Notes: generated by a model from the letters alone, not told the origin. Numbered from the stretch's first letter, positions 32,740 through 44,434 are shown. The stretch: DNA of 64,000 bases from Clostridia bacterium (GCA_022792395.1 JAAWAX010000034.1:1-64000); one strand, 5' to 3'. Translations and numbers: made by a program.

Positions 32740-32870
32740 AAATTTTGCCCAAAAGGTGTATCCTTAAATGGCAGAATTTTTTTTAGTGATTGCTGGATTT
32801 TACTAGACATTAAGGTAAAAAAAAGATATAATAAACATGTTATAAAATGTGAACATAGAAGGTGCCAATA

Positions 32871-33344
32871 ATGAAAAAGAAAGTATTATTTATTTCAAGT
32901 ACAGGTGGACATTTAAACGAACTTATGCAGTTATCACCACTATTTGAAAAATATGACTATCATATCATAACAGAAAAAGATAAAGTAAATGAAAATTTAA
33001 AAGAAAAATATGGGGACAGATTATATTTTTTACCTTATGGAACGAGAGCAAAGCTAATTTCTTATATTTTTAAATACTGCTATCTTTGTTTAAAAACCAT
33101 TTACTTATATTTTAAAATACATCCAAAAGTAATTGTAACAACAGGAACTCATACAGCAGGACCAATGTGTTATTTAGGTAAAATTTTGGGAAGTAAAATT
33201 ATTTACATTGAAACATATGCGAATACTCATAAAAAGACAGCGACAGGCAAACTGATTTATCCAATAGCAGATTTATTTATTGTACAATGGGAAGAGATGC
33301 TTAAAATATATCCTAAAGCAGTATATGGAGGTTCGATTTATTAA
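32871..33344 (+). CDS. Polysaccharide glycosyltransferase subunit (Alg14/PssD-like)
   Basis: KVLFISSTGGHLNELMQL; VTTGTHTAGPMCYLGKILGSKIIYIE. Confidence 0.85.
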   Translation: MKKKVLFISSTGGHLNELMQLSPLFEKYDYHIITEKDKVNENLKEKYGDRLYFLPYGTRAKLISYIFKYCYLCLKTIYLYFKIHPKVIVTTGTHTAGPMCYLGKILGSKIIYIETYANTHKKTATGKLIYPIADLFIVQWEEMLKIYPKAVYGGSIY

Positions 33345-33829
33345 TGATTTTAGTATTATTAGGGACACAAAATAATAGTTTTCATCGATTATTAGAAGAA
33401 ATTCATCGATTATTGAAAAAAGAAGAAATAAAAGATGAAGTAATCGTACAAGCTGGCTATACCAAATATCAATCAGAAAATGAAAAGATGAAAATTTTTG
33501 ATTTTATAGAAAAACAAGAATTAGAAGAATTACAAAAAAAAGCAGACTTAATTATTACACATGGAGGAGTGGGTTCGATTTTACAATCCATCACAAAAGA
33601 CAAAAAAGTAATTGCTATTCCTAGACTTCACCAATACCAAGAACATGTTAATGACCACCAAAAAGAAATTGTAGAACTTTTTAATGAAAAGGGATATATT
33701 ATAGGAATACAAGGTGTAGAAGAATTACAAGGAGCAATGAAACAAGTAGAAAAATTTAGACCAAAGAAATATCAAAAAAACAATGAGAAAATGTTAAAGA
33801 TAATAGAAGATTTTATTGAACAATGTTAA
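33344..33829 (+). CDS. Polysaccharide glycosyltransferase subunit (Alg13/PssE-like)
   Basis: ADLIITHGGVGSILQSITKDKKVIAIPRLHQYQEHVNDHQ. Confidence 0.88.
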   Translation: MILVLLGTQNNSFHRLLEEIHRLLKKEEIKDEVIVQAGYTKYQSENEKMKIFDFIEKQELEELQKKADLIITHGGVGSILQSITKDKKVIAIPRLHQYQEHVNDHQKEIVELFNEKGYIIGIQGVEELQGAMKQVEKFRPKKYQKNNEKMLKIIEDFIEQC

Positions 33830-33956
33830 AGATTACAATCATTTTCGAAGTTTATCTACTAACTAATAAAATAACAAACAAGTCAAAAAGTAATAAAAGA
33901 TATCAAGTAAATTTAGAAAACAATGGAGGCAATTTTTAATCAAAGGAGAGAAATTT

Positions 33957-35834
33957 GTGGCAAAAAAAGAAATCATAAACAAAGCATTTAATTCCATAGA
34001 ATTCGTCGTTTTTATAGGAATCGTATTAACACTAAAAACATTTTTATTTTATCATAGCACGATAGCAATCAATGAAAGTTTAGGACTAGACACTATGATA
34101 GGAACGATTTCTTTTATCATAGTAATCATGTGCTTGATAAGTGTGTTACCCAATAGAGCAAGAGGAATTTCAGCAATAGCGATAGACTTTTTAATCAGCT
34201 TATTACTATTTGGTGACCATTTGTACTATGTGTATTCCAATAGCGTATTATCGGTAGCACAGATTAGTAATCTTCAATATGGTGGAGAGATAATGAGTAC
34301 ACTGCCAATGGTAATACAAGCTAGCCAAATTTTATACTTTTTCGATATTTTGATTGTACTAGCATTATGGCTAGGAAAAATTGTAAAACTAGAAAAGAAA
34401 GAAAAAAGTACCCAAAAACAAATCTTAATAAGAACTATGATAGGAATCGTTGGCATCCTTATTTTCTGTTTGATGGATATTAATTATATCAAAAAAGGAA
34501 AAGAAAAATCATATAATAAAGATTTTCAAATCCGTGAGGCTACTATTTTTGGTTATCATATATCCGATATTCAAAATGCTTTTACGATGCAAACGAAATA
34601 TAAAAATTATGATGATATGATGGAAGATTATCATCAACTAAAAGAAAAATATGATACGAGATATGGACAAGAAAGGTATCCTTTGGAAGGAATTTTGAAA
34701 GACAAAAATGTTATTATTCTGCAACTGGAGTCGATTCAAGAATTTGTAGTAAATAAAGAAATTAATGGAAAACCAATTACACCGAATTTAAACCAATTTT
34801 TGAGCGAAAATATGGAATTTACCAATATGCACATGCAAAGTTATTCTACCACAGCAGATTCCGAACATACTACTATTACATCTATTTATCCAATGGAAAA
34901 TGGAATGTCATTTAGTAAGTATTTTACGAATACGTATGATGATATATTTAAGCTATTTAATAATAAAAATTATCATACTTCTTATATACATGGAAACTAT
35001 CCTTATTTTTGGAATCGAGGAAATGTATATGGAAGATTGAATTTAGATGAATTAGTTCTAAAAGAGCAATTTGATGATTTATCAGAAAATATCAATGGCG
35101 ATTTATCAGATGAATTATTATATAGGCAAGCAGTACAAAAATTGAAAGGATATGATAATCCTTTTATGTCCTACATTGTAGCAGCATCTTCTCATACACC
35201 ATTTTCATTAGAAGGACTACAAGATAGAAGTAAAATTAGTATTGATGTAGGAAAATATAAAGATACTTATTTTGGAAATTATTTAGAAGCAGTCAATTAT
35301 GCAGATTATGCTTTTGGAATTTTGATACAAGAATTAAAAGAAGCTGGTTTGTATGAAGATACAGCTATTTTGGTTTTCGGAGACCATAATGGACTGAATA
35401 TGTATAATGAAGAATTGCTTGATTTCTTAAGTTATACCAATTCAGAGGTAACAGAGGTAGATATAAAATTAAACTATACAAGAGTGGCTTGTGGATTTAA
35501 AATTCCAGGAATAGAACACAACATAGAAATAGAAAAACCAATCAACAAATTAGATATCAAACCTACTTTAGCCTATTTGTGTAATTTAGAAGATACCTTT
35601 TCATTAGGAACTAACTTTTTTGCTAATAAAGATTTTGTATGCCTAAATAATGGGAGAATTATAACTAGTAGATATTATTATGATGAAAATTGGTATGAGA
35701 GAAAAAATGGAGAAATGTTAATTTGGGAAGACCTAGAGGAAGATACCAAACAATTACTAGATGAATATTATCAAGATATGCAAACAGAACTAGACATATC
35801 CAATTCAGTTAGCATTCATAATTTATTAAAATAA
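33957..35834 (+). CDS. LTA synthase/sulfatase family membrane protein
   Basis: N-terminal TMs; NVIILQLESIQEFVVN, HMQSYSTTADSEHTTITSIYP, VFGDHNG. Confidence 0.92.
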   Translation: MAKKEIINKAFNSIEFVVFIGIVLTLKTFLFYHSTIAINESLGLDTMIGTISFIIVIMCLISVLPNRARGISAIAIDFLISLLLFGDHLYYVYSNSVLSVAQISNLQYGGEIMSTLPMVIQASQILYFFDILIVLALWLGKIVKLEKKEKSTQKQILIRTMIGIVGILIFCLMDINYIKKGKEKSYNKDFQIREATIFGYHISDIQNAFTMQTKYKNYDDMMEDYHQLKEKYDTRYGQERYPLEGILKDKNVIILQLESIQEFVVNKEINGKPITPNLNQFLSENMEFTNMHMQSYSTTADSEHTTITSIYPMENGMSFSKYFTNTYDDIFKLFNNKNYHTSYIHGNYPYFWNRGNVYGRLNLDELVLKEQFDDLSENINGDLSDELLYRQAVQKLKGYDNPFMSYIVAASSHTPFSLEGLQDRSKISIDVGKYKDTYFGNYLEAVNYADYAFGILIQELKEAGLYEDTAILVFGDHNGLNMYNEELLDFLSYTNSEVTEVDIKLNYTRVACGFKIPGIEHNIEIEKPINKLDIKPTLAYLCNLEDTFSLGTNFFANKDFVCLNNGRIITSRYYYDENWYERKNGEMLIWEDLEEDTKQLLDEYYQDMQTELDISNSVSIHNLLK

Positions 35835-35848
35835 GGAGAGTTTAATCA

Positions 35849-36850
35849 ATGGAAGAAGAAAGAATCATGACACCAAGTTTAGAAGGACTAGGAGAAGAAA
35901 GATTTGAAAATTCTTTAAGACCAAAAGTATTGGATGAATATATTGGACAGAACAAAGTAAAAGAGAATATGAAAATATATATAGAAGCAGCCAAAAAAAG
36001 AGAGGAGCCATTAGATCATGTTTTACTATATGGACCTCCAGGGTTAGGGAAAACAACACTATCTAATATTATATCCAACGAAATGAATTCTAACATCAAA
36101 ATAACTTCTGGTCCAGCGATAGAAAAACCAGGAGATTTAGCTTCTATCTTAACGAATCTATCAGAATTTGATGTGTTATTTATTGATGAAATTCATAGAT
36201 TAAGTAAGAGTGTAGAAGAAATATTATATCCTGCATTAGAAGACTATACTTTGGATATTGTCATAGGAAAAGGTCCGAGTGCAAGGTCAATTCGATTAGA
36301 CTTGCCAAAATTCACTTTAATTGGAGCAACGACAAAAGCAGGAGCATTATCGACACCATTAAGAGACCGATTTGGTATTGTGCATCGATTAGAATTATAT
36401 TCAATAGAAGATTTAACAACCATAGTAAAAAGGTCAAGTAAGATTCTAGAAGTAGAAATCGAAGAAGAAGCGGCTATTGAAATAGCCAGAAGATCAAGAG
36501 GAACACCAAGAATTGCCAATCGATTACTAAAGAGAGTAAGAGACTATGCTATTGTATTAGGAGATGGAAATATTACTCTAAAAATAACCAAACATGCTTT
36601 AAATCAATTAGAAATAGATGAACTTGGTTTAGATGAAATCGATCGAAAAATATTAGAAACGATGATTGTACAATATGGAGGAAGGCCAGTAGGAATCGAA
36701 GCTTTAGCTGTAAGTGTAGGAGAAGAAATAGATACGATAGAAGATGTATATGAACCATATCTAATTCAAATTGGCTTTATAGCAAGAACCATAAGAGGTA
36801 GACAAGTATTACCAACAGCATATAAGCATTTGGGATACGAATGTCCTTAA
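35849..36850 (+). CDS. ruvB: Holliday junction branch migration helicase RuvB
   Basis: [63 protein letters not shown]. Confidence 0.98.
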   Translation: MEEERIMTPSLEGLGEERFENSLRPKVLDEYIGQNKVKENMKIYIEAAKKREEPLDHVLLYGPPGLGKTTLSNIISNEMNSNIKITSGPAIEKPGDLASILTNLSEFDVLFIDEIHRLSKSVEEILYPALEDYTLDIVIGKGPSARSIRLDLPKFTLIGATTKAGALSTPLRDRFGIVHRLELYSIEDLTTIVKRSSKILEVEIEEEAAIEIARRSRGTPRIANRLLKRVRDYAIVLGDGNITLKITKHALNQLEIDELGLDEIDRKILETMIVQYGGRPVGIEALAVSVGEEIDTIEDVYEPYLIQIGFIARTIRGRQVLPTAYKHLGYECP

Positions 36851-36926
36851 GAGGATGGTTCTTTTTACTCATTTTAGTACAATGAGGGACACATCTTTAA
36901 AATGCGTTTGAGATGGAGGAAAAATC

Positions 36927-37511
36927 ATGAAATTATTATTGCATACATGTTGTGCACCATGTAGTGTATATTGTATTGATAGCTTGAGAAAAGAAGGGAT
37001 TGAACCAGTTGTATATTGGTTTAATCCAAACATACATCCTTATATGGAATATAAAGCAAGAAGGGATTGCTTAAAAGACTATACAGCTAATATAGGAATA
37101 GAAGCTATTTTTGAGGAAAATTACGGATTAAAGGATTTTTGTAAAAATGTAATAGGCGATTTAGATAAAAGATGTCAAGCATATTGCTATCCAGTTCGTT
37201 TGGAACAAACGGCAAAGTATGCGAAAGAAAATGGCTATGATAGTTTTTCAACAACCTTACTAGTTAGTCCTTATCAAAATCATGAGATGTTAATAAAAGT
37301 GGCAGAGCATAAGGCTAAAAAGTATGGGCTTAAGTTTTTATATCGTGATTTTAGGGTTGGCTTTCGAGAGGGGCAAGCAAAAGCAAGAGAACTAGGTTTA
37401 TATATGCAAAAATATTGTGGTTGTGTTTTTTCAGAAGAAAGTAGATATAGTAATTACATAAAAAAGGACTTGGAAAATATGAAAAAAGATGGAGAAAATC
37501 TTTGTAGATAA
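36927..37511 (+). CDS. queH: Epoxyqueuosine reductase QueH
   Basis: LLLHTCCAPCSVYCIDSLRKEGIEPVVYWFNPNIHPYMEY; YCGCVFSEESRYSNYIKK. Confidence 0.95.
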   Translation: MKLLLHTCCAPCSVYCIDSLRKEGIEPVVYWFNPNIHPYMEYKARRDCLKDYTANIGIEAIFEENYGLKDFCKNVIGDLDKRCQAYCYPVRLEQTAKYAKENGYDSFSTTLLVSPYQNHEMLIKVAEHKAKKYGLKFLYRDFRVGFREGQAKARELGLYMQKYCGCVFSEESRYSNYIKKDLENMKKDGENLCR

Positions 37512-37609
37512 ATAGTAATTTGTCGTTTAGAGTGAAATGCTATAAAAGTAAATGATTTGTAATTTTGTCATTTATACTTTATCAAAATATGAAAAAAGGA
37601 TTTGATAAT

Positions 37610-38557
37610 ATGAATAAAATAGTAAAAATAGGTATTGCTATTCTTTGTATAACAGTAAGTTTAACAGGAATAACATTTGCAGGAGTTACAATTTATAATT
37701 CATTTATAAAAAAAGATAAAATGGAAACAAGAGGCTTATTTGATGCTGGTAGAGGATATACAAATTATGAAACAGACCTAATGGTTAATTATATGACTTG
37801 GCAAAATGATGTAGGATTATATTATAGAACAATAACAAATTCTAATGATTACGAAAAATACAAATCAAGAATATTAACATTTCCAGAAGTTTCTGAAATT
37901 AATTTTGATAAAGATTTTATTGTAATTATTGCGAATGAAAATGTTAGAGATTTTGATGAAATTGATATGGGAATTTCAAATGTTTATGCTGATGAAACTA
38001 CAACAAATATCATAATGAAACAAAAAGAGAATCCAAATATGAATGATACAACAAATGTATGGTATGCTATTGTTGATAATTCACAATTAAAAGATAATGT
38101 AAAAATAACAATAGAACACAAAAAGTTTGATAATGAGAATGTTATAGAAATTTCAAAATTACCTTTGGACTATTCTGTTAATACAGCAATAGAAGATGGT
38201 TGCTTTACACTAAAAAATAATAAAGTAGTATCTTCTAATGAAAAACAACTAGATGAGTTCATAGAAAAAACAGAAAAAGGAGAAAGAAGCTTTGTAAGAG
38301 TATATAGTAACTATGATGGAAATATCACTATAACAGATGTGAATTTTGAAGATGGAATATACTATGCTGATAGAGGTTGTCCTAATTGTGAGAAAAACTA
38401 TCGTAATACATATAAAAAAATAGAAAAAAGGGAAGCTCCAAATGGTGATTATAAAGATATTGGATATGTATTTTATGAAGAAAAAAATTCTAGTGATGGA
38501 GTTCCTTTGGTAATTATTCAAAATTGGGTAGAAGATTATAAAAAGAATCATAAATAG
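37610..38557 (+). CDS. Membrane-anchored hypothetical protein
   Basis: N-terminal TM/signal, 300+ aa ORF. Confidence 0.65.
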   Translation: MNKIVKIGIAILCITVSLTGITFAGVTIYNSFIKKDKMETRGLFDAGRGYTNYETDLMVNYMTWQNDVGLYYRTITNSNDYEKYKSRILTFPEVSEINFDKDFIVIIANENVRDFDEIDMGISNVYADETTTNIIMKQKENPNMNDTTNVWYAIVDNSQLKDNVKITIEHKKFDNENVIEISKLPLDYSVNTAIEDGCFTLKNNKVVSSNEKQLDEFIEKTEKGERSFVRVYSNYDGNITITDVNFEDGIYYADRGCPNCEKNYRNTYKKIEKREAPNGDYKDIGYVFYEEKNSSDGVPLVIIQNWVEDYKKNHK

Positions 38558-38579
38558 AATATTATAGAGGAGAATAAAG

Positions 38580-39176
38580 ATGAAGAAAGATAAGAAATTG
38601 TATTCAATTTTTATGGTTGCTATAATTACTATATTAGGTTATTTGATTTATAGTAATTATCAGTTACAACAAAAAGTTAGCAATTTAGAAAAAGATATAC
38701 CTAAAATTGAAGATAGATTATCTCAACAAAATATACAGTTTGAAGATGTAAATGAAAAAGTTTCTAATATGATTGAAAAAGAAAAAAACGAACAATATTA
38801 TGAAAATCTCACACAAGAAGAAAAATCAAAACATCCAACTTGGGTTGGAGATGATTATTATTTTGACAATTCTAGTATAGAAGGTAAAACTCCAATTACA
38901 AAGGACAAAGCAATTGAGATATGGAATGAATACAGAAAGAACATTATATTGAATGATTTAGATGAGTATAAAGTAAAAAAAGTAACAACCGGAAAAGTAA
39001 ATCCTACAAATAATTTGACCGCAGGAACTGGATGGAATGTAAAAAAAGCAGATTATGAAAGAGATGCCTATATTATTCAGTGCAGTGATACTGATATCTT
39101 ATCGAGCATAACTGGATATGTTGATATGTATACTGGCAAAGTCATTGGTGGATATTATGGTGGTGGAGTATATTAG
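38580..39176 (+). CDS. Membrane-anchored hypothetical protein
   Basis: N-terminal TM plus coiled coil; aggaga RBS. Confidence 0.65.
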   Translation: MKKDKKLYSIFMVAIITILGYLIYSNYQLQQKVSNLEKDIPKIEDRLSQQNIQFEDVNEKVSNMIEKEKNEQYYENLTQEEKSKHPTWVGDDYYFDNSSIEGKTPITKDKAIEIWNEYRKNIILNDLDEYKVKKVTTGKVNPTNNLTAGTGWNVKKADYERDAYIIQCSDTDILSSITGYVDMYTGKVIGGYYGGGVY

Positions 39177-39268
39177 ACAATGCTGGATATCCTATTATAC
39201 AAATGTTATTTACATTAACATTTAGTGTATTATATAGAAATAGTAAAAAACATAAAAGGGTGATTTTT

Positions 39269-39991
39269 ATGGATAAGAACAAAAGTAAAATTGGAAAAGT
39301 TGTTTTGATTATATTAGTAATTGTAGTATTGATAATTATTGTAATGATGTTCATTGTAGGTAAAAAAATTAAAATTTTAAAAGATTTAGATAACAAAGTA
39401 TCAAGTTTAGAAGATAATAACAACAATATATATATGAAAACTACTGTTACAACAATGGTTTCAAAGATAGAGGGGAATATTTCAACAAGTGAATCTTTTA
39501 TAAAAGATGATGTTTGTAAAGTGTCTTTAGAAAGGAAAAATGCTGATGGAAGCAATTATAATTTAGTGCAGATGATTTATCCAGAAGAAAGAAAATTATT
39601 TATAGATAATAATGGAACTAAAACTTTAAATTTATATAAGGAAAAAGTACCAATTAGAAATTCACATATTAAAGAAGATATGGAATCTTCTTATGTGGCG
39701 TTACCAAATTATGCAATAGGTCATACTTTTCTTCAAATTTTGTTTTTATCAATAGAAGATGTTACGATGGATGAAAAAGAATGTTATAAAATAGAATGTA
39801 AAAATGCAACTACTAGAAAAGTATGTTGGATTGAAAAAGAAACAGGATTAGGAGTAATGTCGATAAGTTATAATAAAATTAATGGTATAGAATATGAATC
39901 AGAACTATCTAAAAAAGAAGTCGTGTTTGAAACTGTAACAGATGAAGATTTGATAGAGCCAGATATGAGTCAGTATACTATACAAGAATAA
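39269..39991 (+). CDS. Membrane-anchored hypothetical protein
   Basis: N-terminal TM, ORF with RBS; ATG 39269 preferred. Confidence 0.65.
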   Translation: MDKNKSKIGKVVLIILVIVVLIIIVMMFIVGKKIKILKDLDNKVSSLEDNNNNIYMKTTVTTMVSKIEGNISTSESFIKDDVCKVSLERKNADGSNYNLVQMIYPEERKLFIDNNGTKTLNLYKEKVPIRNSHIKEDMESSYVALPNYAIGHTFLQILFLSIEDVTMDEKECYKIECKNATTRKVCWIEKETGLGVMSISYNKINGIEYESELSKKEVVFETVTDEDLIEPDMSQYTIQE

Positions 39992-40085
39992 ATTGATACC
40001 AAATACTTACCATAATCACAAGAGATAGCGATAAATTACAATTTATAATTTAGGAAAAAGAATTAAGGAAGTGAATTGATAATAT

Positions 40086-40693
40086 ATGAATAAAAAGAAA
40101 AATGAAATTACAATTCGTTCTAGTGCTGCAGAATATTTAACATATATTGCAGCAGTAGGAGACAATCCTGAATCGATAGAAGTTAGATACGAAGATGAAA
40201 ATATATGGCTAACTCAAAAAATGTTAGCTACTATTTATGGAATTGAACCTAATACGATAAATTATCACATAAAAAAATCTATGAAGATAATGAGTTAACT
40301 GAAGATTCAACTATTCGAAATTTTCGAATAGTTCAAAAAGAAGGAAGCAGAGAAGTTTCGAGAAATATTGCTCATTATAATCTTCAAATGATAATTGCAA
40401 TTGGTTTTAAAGTGGATAATGAAAGAGCTATTCAGTTTAGAAAATGGGCGAATCAAATAGTAAAAGATTACACAATAAAAGGTTGGGTAATGGATGATGA
40501 AAGATTAAATGGATTTTTAAAATTATGGGATCATGAAATTTTAAAAGATAATGGAAAAATATCAGCAGAAATGGCAAAGTTACATGCAGAAACAGAATTT
40601 GAGAAATATAGAATTGTACAAGACAAAATTTATATTTCAGATTTTGATGAACTTTTATTGAATACAAAAAATATAAAAAAAGATGATAAATAA
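40086..40693 (+). pseudogene. RhuM-family protein, frameshifted in an A7 run near 40275
   Basis: RYEDENIWLTQKMLATIYGIEPNTINYHIKK / IYEDNELTEDSTIRNFRIVQKEGSREVSRNIAHYNLQMIIAIGFKVDNERAIQFRKWA. Confidence 0.85.
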
Positions 40694-40875
40694 TAAAGAG
40701 GATATAATTAATAACCACAAAATTTAAAAACACACTTATATAAGTGTTTCACTAATTTTTAAATACCCTTGAAAATAAAGTAATTATAAAGAAAAATTGC
40801 TTATAAATATTAGAATATCAACTATTTTAAGGAGTAATGTCAGGGACACAATTTTTGGTAGTTAAATAGGAATAG

Positions 40876-40942
40876 TTCAGAAGAAGATAGATATAGTAAC
40901 TACATAAAAAAGGATTTAGAAAAAGCAAAAAATATGGAATGA
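40876..40942 (+). pseudogene. Detached queH 3'-end fragment
   Basis: Encodes SEEDRYSNYIKKDLEKAKNME*, closely similar to queH C-terminus SEESRYSNYIKKDLENMKKDGENLCR*. Confidence 0.85.
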
Positions 40943-40972
40943 GAATATAAAAATATGAAAGGAAAATAGAAA

Positions 40973-41452
40973 ATGGAATTAATATATAAAAAAGCAGATG
41001 CAAACGATATAGATGCATTAATAGATTTAAAAATAAAACAAAATATATATAATTGTAATGAAGATGGATTAGTATTTAATAATGAAGAAAAGGCTAGAAA
41101 GAACATAAAAAAAGTATTATTAGAAGAATTGAATAAATCAATTTATTTTTATATAGCAATAGATAAAAGCAATAACAGAACAGTTGCTAGTAATGGAGTA
41201 ATAATTCATCAAATGGTACCAACTACTTTATGTCTTAATGGTAAAAAAGCATATATAACATGTGTGTATACAGATGAAGATTATAGATGTAAAGGGATAC
41301 AAAATATATTAATGCAAAATATATTAGATTTTCTTAAAGAAATTGAATGTAAAAAGATTGAACTTGATGTGACTAATCCTAATGCAATAAAGCTATATGA
41401 AAAATTTGGATTTGAAAAAGATAATGAAAAATATATTTTGAATAGAGAGTAA
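40973..41452 (+). CDS. GNAT family N-acetyltransferase
   Basis: ITCVYTDEDYRCKGIQNILMQNIL; LDVTNPNAIKLYEKFGFEKD. Confidence 0.9.
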   Translation: MELIYKKADANDIDALIDLKIKQNIYNCNEDGLVFNNEEKARKNIKKVLLEELNKSIYFYIAIDKSNNRTVASNGVIIHQMVPTTLCLNGKKAYITCVYTDEDYRCKGIQNILMQNILDFLKEIECKKIELDVTNPNAIKLYEKFGFEKDNEKYILNRE

Positions 41453-41527
41453 GATAACTTATAATATATGAGAGAAGAAATTCTATGAATAATAAAACTA
41501 ATAATAAGGAGGAGAAGATTTGACCGA

Positions 41528-42206
41528 TGAATTATTAGAAAATAATAATGATATTTTTAAGAAATATTTTTGAAGAAAATGAACTGAATGAAAATTCAGT
41601 TGTCAAGGAAAACTTGACAACTGCCTCGGATGGTAAAAATTATAAAACAAAATTTTACAATTTAGATTTAATTATATCAGTTGAATATCGTGTGAAAACA
41701 ATTCGAGGAACTCAATTCAGAATATGGGCAAATAAATTGATAAAGGAATATTTAATAGAGTTGATAGTGAAAAAGAAAATATTGGATTGACTAATTTTAA
41801 AGGAAGTGTTCCTACAAAAGCTGAAACAGAAATTGCTAAAAACTATTTATCAGAAAAAGAATTAGACATGTTAAATAGAATGGTGTCAGCATATTTAGAT
41901 GTTGCAGAAATTAATGCATTAAATATGCACCTAATGTGCTATCCCAGAAGAGGATAGGTATTTGCATACAAACTAGTGGAATTTATGAAAAGAGAATATC
42001 TTACAATGAAAAGATTTAATAGAGTAGGAATATATGGGATGAAACAATTTTATAAAACTTATAAAGATAATGAAATTGTCGCTCCACTGGTGAGACAAAT
42101 TAGCTGGACTCATAATGTTATGATTTTAGGTAGCACTAATTCCATAGAAGAAAAAGAATTTTATATAAAAATGTGCATAAAAATAATTATTCAAAAAGGG
42201 AATTAG
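41528..42206 (+). pseudogene. Second, heavily degraded RhuM-family gene
   Basis: NLTTASDGKNYKTKFYNLDLIISVEYRVKTIRGTQFRIWANKLIKEYL, later fragments in other frames, fused to remnant QISWTHNVMIL. Confidence 0.75.
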
Positions 42207-42244
42207 AAAAGGAAAAATGAAAGGAGGTATAATATTCGAAGGAT

Positions 42245-44434
42245 ATGGAAGAAATAAAAGTAGACAAAAATCCTTATAGGGATAAAAAATTTAGGATAGT
42301 TGTTGAAGATTTTAGAAAGCAAGGTTTAACACAATTAAAACTAGAAGATGAACTAAAAAAATTAGTGGCTAGCAAAGAAGGAAAATATTTTAGGGAAAAA
42401 TATAAGCAATTAGATAAAAGTAGATTAGCATTTAATGGAATACATGGAATAAGCCATAGTAATAGAGTTAGTGTTCTTGCTATGTTAATAGCGGAAAAGG
42501 AAGGAATACTAACGAATGATTTAAATAATAGAATAATTGATTTTTTAGTAACAGCAACCTATTATCATGATATAGGTAGAAAAAAAGGACCAATTGTAAT
42601 TAATAATGGTCCACATGCGAAAAATAGTGCAAGAAAAATTAATAAAATGGATTTAAAATATTTAGATGGACAAGAATATTCTGAAGAAGATAAAAGAACA
42701 TTACAAGCTATAGTAGAAGCACATGAAGGAAAAGACAAAGATATGGAAGCGATATGTAAAAAATATAAAATAAGTTCAGCTAATATTGAGATGACAAAAA
42801 AATTGATGACAATTGTAAAAGATGCAGATGCATTAGATAGAGTAAGACTAGATATTGATTTGCCTTTTATGATGAAAGTAGATTTAAATCCAGATTATTT
42901 AAGAACTAATACAGCTAAACAATTTATTAATGCATCTTATGAATTAGAAGCGTTATTAAAAAATGTTTCAATAGAAGAACTTTTAAGCAATCAATCAAAA
43001 CAAACTAAAGAAAATGATAAGATAGGAGTAGAAACTTTTGCAGAAATATTTGAAAAAGTAAAAATTGATAATTATAAATTATATAATGAAAGATATCAAA
43101 AGGGAGAAAAAATTAATACAAAGAATGCAATGCTAGAAATTTTAAATAATTATTTGCAAAATATAATTCCAGAAAAATCAAATCTATATAATACTGTTAA
43201 CAAAATAAGAGAATTTGGTAAGAGAGCAGTTGAACATTTGACAGGAGATTATGAAATAGGTATTGGAGATGTTGATTTTGATGAGTTAATAGAAAATGCA
43301 GAGACCATATCTAGCATGATAGCTTATTCGAATAATGATGAATTAAATGAAATATTGGAAAAAAATGATATTAATGGTTTTGCAGATGGAGTAGTAGATG
43401 GTTTAGTAGCAAGTGATTTGATACTATCTGAAAGTAGGAAAGAGGAAGCAAAAGAGAATTTTAAATCCGCTAGTGATAAAGTTAGAACATTTTTTATAAA
43501 CTCAATCGATAATATAGCAAATCTAAATACTAAAGTAGCTAATTTTATTGCACATAGTACTAAAATGGATACAGAAGAAAGTAAAGAACTTAATACCAAT
43601 CTTTTTGGAAAAGCTGTAGGAGGGATTTTATATGAATTCATAAGTGGAACGTTAGGGAAAAAGAGACATTTTACAGATGTGAAAAATTCACCTAGTATAT
43701 TAGAAAAAATAGAACATGAAGGAATTCTACATTTTGCATCTCCGACAACAATAGATAAAATTATGGAATCCAAAAAAATAAAAAAATCGAATTTTATAGG
43801 ATCAGATTTAACAAAAAAGAAATGTTTTTTCTTTGCAGGGGTACCAACATTTGAAGATTTATTGATAAATATTCCAGCTTATGATGTTATGACAGCTATA
43901 AGGATAAAACCAACAGAAGACCAAATAGAAGACTTAAAATATAGGGCTATAAATGATAGAGCAGTTGTAAAAGATGGAGATTTTAGATTCAATAAAGAAC
44001 AAGTCGAAATTGTCCATTATGGATTAAAATTTGATGAAGAAAAGAGACAGATTTACCTAGGAGAATTAACAGAAGAAGAGGCAAAAGATTTTGAAGTAAG
44101 TAAAGAAGTTCGAGATGCCTATCATTATGAAGGGAAAAAAAGTACTTTAGCAGAAAAAGCAAAAATGAATATTTATGGACTTTATGCTGAATATAAGCAT
44201 CATCAAAAGTTATTACAAATGGAAGGAAAATTAAGAGAAAATGGAATAAGGGATTTTAGAAATGTAAATGATAGAACATTAGTAGAATTAGGTGATATTG
44301 AACAAGCTTATATTGATACCAAAGATAGAAGTGTAGAAAGAAAAAATCTAATGACATTAATAAAATCGAGACTAACTAAAAATAGAGAAAATGATAAATT
44401 AATAGATAGAAATAATACAATAGAAGAAATTTAA
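42245..44434 (+). CDS. Large HD-domain protein with C-terminal ART-like region
   Basis: HGISHSNRVSVLAMLIAEKEGIL, ATYYHDIGRKKG, VKDADALDRVRLD; C-term GILHFASPTTIDKIMESKKIKKSNFIG. Confidence 0.75.
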   Translation: MEEIKVDKNPYRDKKFRIVVEDFRKQGLTQLKLEDELKKLVASKEGKYFREKYKQLDKSRLAFNGIHGISHSNRVSVLAMLIAEKEGILTNDLNNRIIDFLVTATYYHDIGRKKGPIVINNGPHAKNSARKINKMDLKYLDGQEYSEEDKRTLQAIVEAHEGKDKDMEAICKKYKISSANIEMTKKLMTIVKDADALDRVRLDIDLPFMMKVDLNPDYLRTNTAKQFINASYELEALLKNVSIEELLSNQSKQTKENDKIGVETFAEIFEKVKIDNYKLYNERYQKGEKINTKNAMLEILNNYLQNIIPEKSNLYNTVNKIREFGKRAVEHLTGDYEIGIGDVDFDELIENAETISSMIAYSNNDELNEILEKNDINGFADGVVDGLVASDLILSESRKEEAKENFKSASDKVRTFFINSIDNIANLNTKVANFIAHSTKMDTEESKELNTNLFGKAVGGILYEFISGTLGKKRHFTDVKNSPSILEKIEHEGILHFASPTTIDKIMESKKIKKSNFIGSDLTKKKCFFFAGVPTFEDLLINIPAYDVMTAIRIKPTEDQIEDLKYRAINDRAVVKDGDFRFNKEQVEIVHYGLKFDEEKRQIYLGELTEEEAKDFEVSKEVRDAYHYEGKKSTLAEKAKMNIYGLYAEYKHHQKLLQMEGKLRENGIRDFRNVNDRTLVELGDIEQAYIDTKDRSVERKNLMTLIKSRLTKNRENDKLIDRNNTIEEI

